Assembly (NCBI GenBank): GCA_021464525.1
Contig: JADRCO010001078.1
Coordinates: 1-22,775 of the forward strand
Reading direction: 5' to 3'
DNA: 22,775 nt
DNA from: Rhizophagus sp. LPA8_4_AMF
Taxonomy: Eukaryota; Glomeromycota; Glomeromycetes; Glomerales; Glomeraceae
Made by a program: the position numbers and the translations under genes. Within the stretch, counting starts at the first letter, position 1, and the number at the start of each line of letters is the position of its first letter. Under the pieces are notes generated by a model that did not search any database, was not told where the DNA came from, and was given only the letters and a program-made list of their open reading frames with translations. Shown in pieces: positions 19,859 through 22,775 of the stretch.

Positions 19859-20651
19859 TTACCATCTAACCAGGATAGGTAAGTTTTTTTCTGATAAACC
19901 ATAAGATTTAAAGTATTCAAAATCTAATTGTTCAATCCAATAATATTTTACATGGTTGTAACACACGTATGGCATGATATTAAGCAATTCTTTTGGATAA
20001 TTATCGAGTTCGCTAAATTTTTAAAGAAATAGCTATGTTAATTAACGCAAAATATCATTACAGTCAACTCTCCATAAATATATCAACCATAAATGTATCT
20101 ACTATTTATACCCTCCATAAATGCATCCTTTAGTCCGGTCCCAAGCTTATCTGGTTTATAATTATTTTACTTTCTAAAAGCGCACACGGCACACCCTCTT
20201 TAAATGCACCATTTTGAAAATTATGCAAATTATCACATGAGGAGTGCGTTATAAAAAGTTGACTGTATTGCCATTTAAATTGTTTAATTAAAAGTTAAAT
20301 AGAAACATACGTTACGGTTTTCTTTAAAAAGCATTCTTTACAACATCTAACTTCAAATTTCCAATAAATTTTACATCTCATAACTTGCTTACAAATTTGA
20401 CAACCTCGTTCCATCTTTAATAATTCAACATATTTTGTTGTTTCCATTCCTTTTGGTTGAAGAATATTTTCTTTTGGTGTAAATTGTGAATATGACTCTT
20501 TCCATATTTGTTGGGTACTATGAGAAGTTGGAACACATAAATATCCATAAAATTTTCGACATACTTGAGAAAGAATAAATAAATCAGAAGGTGGTAAAAA
20601 AGTGCATATTTCAATGAATAATTCGGGTGGAAGAACTGTAATTGGCGGCAT
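19859..20651 (-). CDS. F-box protein with cysteine motif, two exons; possibly frameshifted
   Basis: F-box proteins recruit substrates to SCF ubiquitin ligases through Skp1. Exon 1 is 20651-20311 and exon 2 starts at 20012 (intron ac|gtatgt ... tttag|C). The F-box is at about residues 4-50: LPPELFIEICTFLPPSDLF, then LSQVCRKFYGYL. Then comes a probable zinc-binding knot, CQIC (84-87) with CKEC (104-107). Exon 2 encodes ELDNYPKELLNIMPY and YYWIEQLDF, also found in the second copy at 22351-22609. The frame stops at 19859. However, one extra base relative to that paralogue, just after LSEKNLP, would otherwise keep WLDGKKLI in frame and extend the protein to about 19803. This is either a real frameshift (young pseudogene) or an error near an A7 run. 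The intron is mostly a MITE. Confidence 0.78.
20061..20265. mobile_element. Tc1/pogo-like MITE inside the F-box intron, 205 bp
   Basis: The ends CAGTCAACTCTCCATAA (left) and CAGTCAACTTTTTATAA (right, reverse complement) match at 14 of 17 positions, and both are flanked by TA (20059-20060, 20266-20267). A TA duplication with CAGT ends is characteristic of the Tc1/mariner superfamily, especially pogo/Tigger. The left half carries several variants of CCATAAATGTATC (near 20071, 20087 and 20111), with a related CTTTAAATGCACC near 20200. There is no coding frame. It fills 205 of the 298 bases of the intron; without it the intron would be about 91 bp, the usual size in this window. Confidence 0.88.
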
Positions 20652-20665
20652 TTTTATTAAAGAGA

Positions 20666-20836
20666 TTAAAGGGATATCATTGAATTAAATCCTAATTTCA
20701 TTTTATAGGGCTTATAAGGTTGTGATCTACCATAAGTACCATTCCACAATGCATGATTACGTACATACATCCATTTTGCTATAAACGTATTTTTTTTGAT
20801 TACTGTTTTTAATTTTGTATGAACTTTGTTTGACAT
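20666..20836 (-). CDS. Small ORF (56 codons) 14 bases before the F-box gene
   Basis: An ATG at 20836 opens 56 codons ending in TAA at 20668-20666, on the same strand as the F-box gene, whose ATG follows 14 bases later. The translation is basic with protein-like composition: near its start KLKTVIKKNTFIAKWMYV, then RNHALWNGTYGRSQPYKPYK. It has no membrane segment or recognised motif. It may be an independent small protein, a long upstream ORF controlling the F-box gene, or a relic exon. In DNA this AT-rich, 56 open codons are uncommon but not decisive. Confidence 0.45.
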   Translation of the reverse strand: MSNKVHTKLKTVIKKNTFIAKWMYVRNHALWNGTYGRSQPYKPYKMKLGFNSMISL

Positions 20837-21045
20837 TTAAACGAATATTAATGGTATTGTTTAATAAACTAAACACTTGATTTTATTTGATAAAATTGAA
20901 TAATTACAGAAACGTTGTATAATGACGCACAGTAATATACAACTTATTAGAGATCATCGAACGATCTAGGCTCACATGATGTTTGTACGACATATTAAGT
21001 ATTTAATTATAAATCAAATCGCAGCAAATATTTTCTCATAAAAAA

Positions 21046-22023
21046 ATGATTTACGAGAAATTTTTTCCTCTTGCAATTCTAATCCCTCTTGATTTTATTT
21101 ATTTAATACCTATATATATATTAAGCTTGATAATAAACCTTATAATAACATTAGTCTGGTATTTTCCTTCAATATATCAACTATATTCATTTATTTTCAC
21201 AGAAAAAGAATACGATTTAAGAATAAGAATCTATTTATTTTTACTTTCACCTATAATTATAATTTTATATATTCCATTTTCTATAATATGTTCTATTGGA
21301 TATTGCATATTTATTTCACTTGTTAACCCATTGATAATAATTATACAGAGATCTGAGTATCCACTTTATTCACTTTCTTTAACAGCCGCAATAATACGCT
21401 TAATTTATAAATATACGAGTGATTATTCTAATGAAGACAATTTAACAGATTCTTTAGTATTGGAAAGAATCAGAGAAATTATGCTTTTTATCAAGAATTA
21501 TTGGTATTTTAATTCCGTTAAAATTTCAAAAAGAATCAAACTTCACGATTCATATATTTGCAAATTTATGATTATTAAATCAATATGGATTTTAGACCTT
21601 ATAACAATCATTTCTATTATCATATTAATTCTACCATATATTATCTTATTAATAATTACTTATTCCCTAATGTTTAGAATAAAATTATATAATTTTATAA
21701 ATGGTTTATTATCATCATTATTACATAAGTTCACTCGTCGTAAACTTTATTATTTTATGTTATTGTTTCTATTTATCCTTGCGATATTAGCATATATTTT
21801 TTTATGTCTTTTTAGTATATCTCTTGTTCTTTTGATTATAACTAGCATATTATATAGTATAATTACCAAATCGATTGAACTTTATATAAGGAATGGATTT
21901 TATGATGTTATAGCCTTGATTTGGGTAATCGTTATAGAACCATTTTTAGAAATCGAAGATATAATTTATATATGTTGTGGGGTTGAAATAAAGTATAGAG
22001 AAGATATGTTGGATATTTTATAA
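21046..22023 (+). CDS. Multi-pass membrane protein of unknown function, 325 residues
   Basis: The protein is dominated by Ile/Leu-rich hydrophobic stretches at about 8-45 (probably two helices), 60-100 (two), 175-210 and 235-275, with a weaker one near 285-300, so roughly six to seven membrane segments are likely. Between them lies a polar part (about 118-172) with SDYSNEDNLTDSLVLERIRE and many Lys/Arg. There is no cleavable signal peptide; the first helix follows only seven residues. I do not recognise the family. The order of helix pair, polar loop and helix pair is faintly like the plant At3g27390-type membrane proteins, but that is a guess. It is divergent from the F-box/small-ORF unit and single-exon, and AATAAA follows its stop by five bases. 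Confidence 0.85.
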   Translation: MIYEKFFPLAILIPLDFIYLIPIYILSLIINLIITLVWYFPSIYQLYSFIFTEKEYDLRIRIYLFLLSPIIIILYIPFSIICSIGYCIFISLVNPLIIIIQRSEYPLYSLSLTAAIIRLIYKYTSDYSNEDNLTDSLVLERIREIMLFIKNYWYFNSVKISKRIKLHDSYICKFMIIKSIWILDLITIISIIILILPYIILLIITYSLMFRIKLYNFINGLLSSLLHKFTRRKLYYFMLLFLFILAILAYIFLCLFSISLVLLIITSILYSIITKSIELYIRNGFYDVIALIWVIVIEPFLEIEDIIYICCGVEIKYREDMLDIL

Positions 22024-22028
22024 ATGTA

Positions 22029-22034
22029 AATAAA
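22029..22034 (+). terminator. Polyadenylation signal AATAAA for the membrane-protein gene
   Basis: A canonical AATAAA begins five bases past the stop codon, followed by a T-rich stretch. The region up to 22350 is otherwise gene-free and holds the convergent 3' ends of this gene and the second F-box copy. Confidence 0.45.
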
Positions 22035-22350
22035 ATTATTGTTCTTTATTTTTATTTATGCTCGATTAATGGCTCATTAGTTACGACATAATATGACAAC
22101 TTTACATGTCATTAAGTATATATGCTTTGCTTTAAATTTTAATTATTATGTACGTCAGTTAAATTATTATCATTTTTATTATTCTAAAAAATTCCACATA
22201 TATGTACAGTAGTAGGTTATATAAAATACTCCATTATCATAACACCTCTCAAAAAAAAAAAAATTTAGGCAATGTTTGAGTAACTTATTAAATATTATTA
22301 AATTACACCCTAACTATTACCCGCATCTCCTTAACTAATACTTTCTACAT

Positions 22351-22609
22351 TCAATTGTGCCTTGACAAACGACCGGGACGCTTTGTGTCATGTTTCATAC
22401 CACGTTTTGTAGCATATTCCATTGTAGAATCAAAAATGAGTTTTTTACTATCCAACCAAGTTTTTAAATCTTCCTTTGATAAACTATAATATTGAGAATA
22501 TGCAATATGTATTTGTTCTATCCAATAATACTTTCCATAAAAGTAATAGGTATGTGGCATGGTATTAAGGAATTCTTGTGGATAATTTGACCATAATAAT
22601 TTATACTCG
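22351..22609 (-). CDS. Last exon of a second F-box-family gene, cut by window edge
   Basis: The exon opens after an acceptor aatttag at 22616-22610 with the same phase as exon 2 of the F-box gene at 19859-20651. It encodes 85 residues ending in TGA at 22353-22351. It aligns with that exon: EYKLLWSNYPQEFLNTMPH, YYWIEQIH and LSKEDLKTWLDSKKLIF, followed by a basic tail RGMKHDTKRPGRLSRHN that the first copy lacks. Here the frame stays open through the point where the first copy shifts. The F-box exon itself would lie beyond the right edge, so F-box content is inferred from the paralogue. The visible intron part contains an (AT)n run and no MITE. Confidence 0.82.
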
Positions 22610-22722
22610 CTAAATTATTATTATTATATATATATATATATATTTTTTTTTCCAAAAAAAAAAAATGTTTGTCCATCGATAAAATCATAAAGAATTAAAT
22701 AAAAATGGCCAATACTTTTTTC

Positions 22723-22775
<53 letters not shown>
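22610..22775. repeat. Intron remnant, (AT)n run and T13/A40 homopolymer junction at right edge
   Basis: An (AT)n microsatellite lies at about 22626-22643, then A-rich sequence, then T13 (22723-22735) and A40 (22736-22775). On the minus strand this edge reads T40 then A13, the same arrangement as the left edge of the window. Confidence 0.85.

Noticed and set aside
1-22775. CRISPR arrays, rRNA, LTR elements or other capsid-bearing elements
   Set aside because: No regularly spaced repeats, rRNA signatures, long direct terminal repeats or polymerase/integrase motifs were found on either strand.

Overview
The window looks like nuclear DNA of an arbuscular-mycorrhizal (Glomeromycotina, Rhizophagus-like) fungus. 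This is an inference from four things: very AT-rich DNA, short GT-AG introns of about 70-100 bp, fungal chromatin and F-box genes, and the mixture of Sel1-repeat, tyrosine-kinase-like (TKL) kinase and F-box genes that is strongly expanded in that lineage. No bacterial features, rRNA, tRNA, CRISPR array or recognisable LTR element was seen. Both ends of the window are long T-run/A-run junctions, so the window may be a complete contig that stops at homopolymers.

Layout, left to right. (1) 64-1537 (+): an eight-exon, 290-residue Eaf3/MRG15-type chromodomain protein. (2) 1538-6601: a gene-poor region with an hAT-like MITE (2239-2571), a promoter-like block without a clear gene (about 3441-3520), a GC-richer hairpin block (about 4465-4540), a decayed reading frame on the minus strand (4588-5166) and a nested palindrome (5832-5867). 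(3) 6602-8274 (+): an intact single-exon Sel1-repeat protein, convergent with (4) 8485-9062 (-), a two-exon SANT/Myb-like protein with a perfect-period 37-residue internal duplication. (5) 9063-11407: gene-poor. (6) 11408-12560 (+): a dead TKL kinase copy. (7) 14365-14740: an hAT-type MITE with a perfect 8-bp target-site duplication. (8) 16284-17854 (+): an intact four-exon TKL kinase, paralogous to the dead copy, with a TA-flanked MITE in its third intron. (9) 17855-19800: gene-poor. (10) 19859-20651 (-): an F-box protein whose intron is mostly a Tc1/pogo-like MITE; a 56-codon ORF ends 14 bases before its start. (11) 21046-22023 (+): a multi-pass membrane protein. (12) 22351-22609 (-): the last exon of a second copy of the F-box gene, cut by the window edge.

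The genes do not form a pathway. The story is local duplication (kinase pair, F-box pair) followed by decay of one member, in a neighbourhood peppered with four small non-autonomous DNA transposons from at least three TIR families, two of them inside introns. The best-supported observation is the kinase intron, where the dead paralogue preserves what looks like the pre-insertion site. I see no convincing undescribed system. The items most worth checking are the conserved-looking small ORF in front of the F-box gene and the MITE families.
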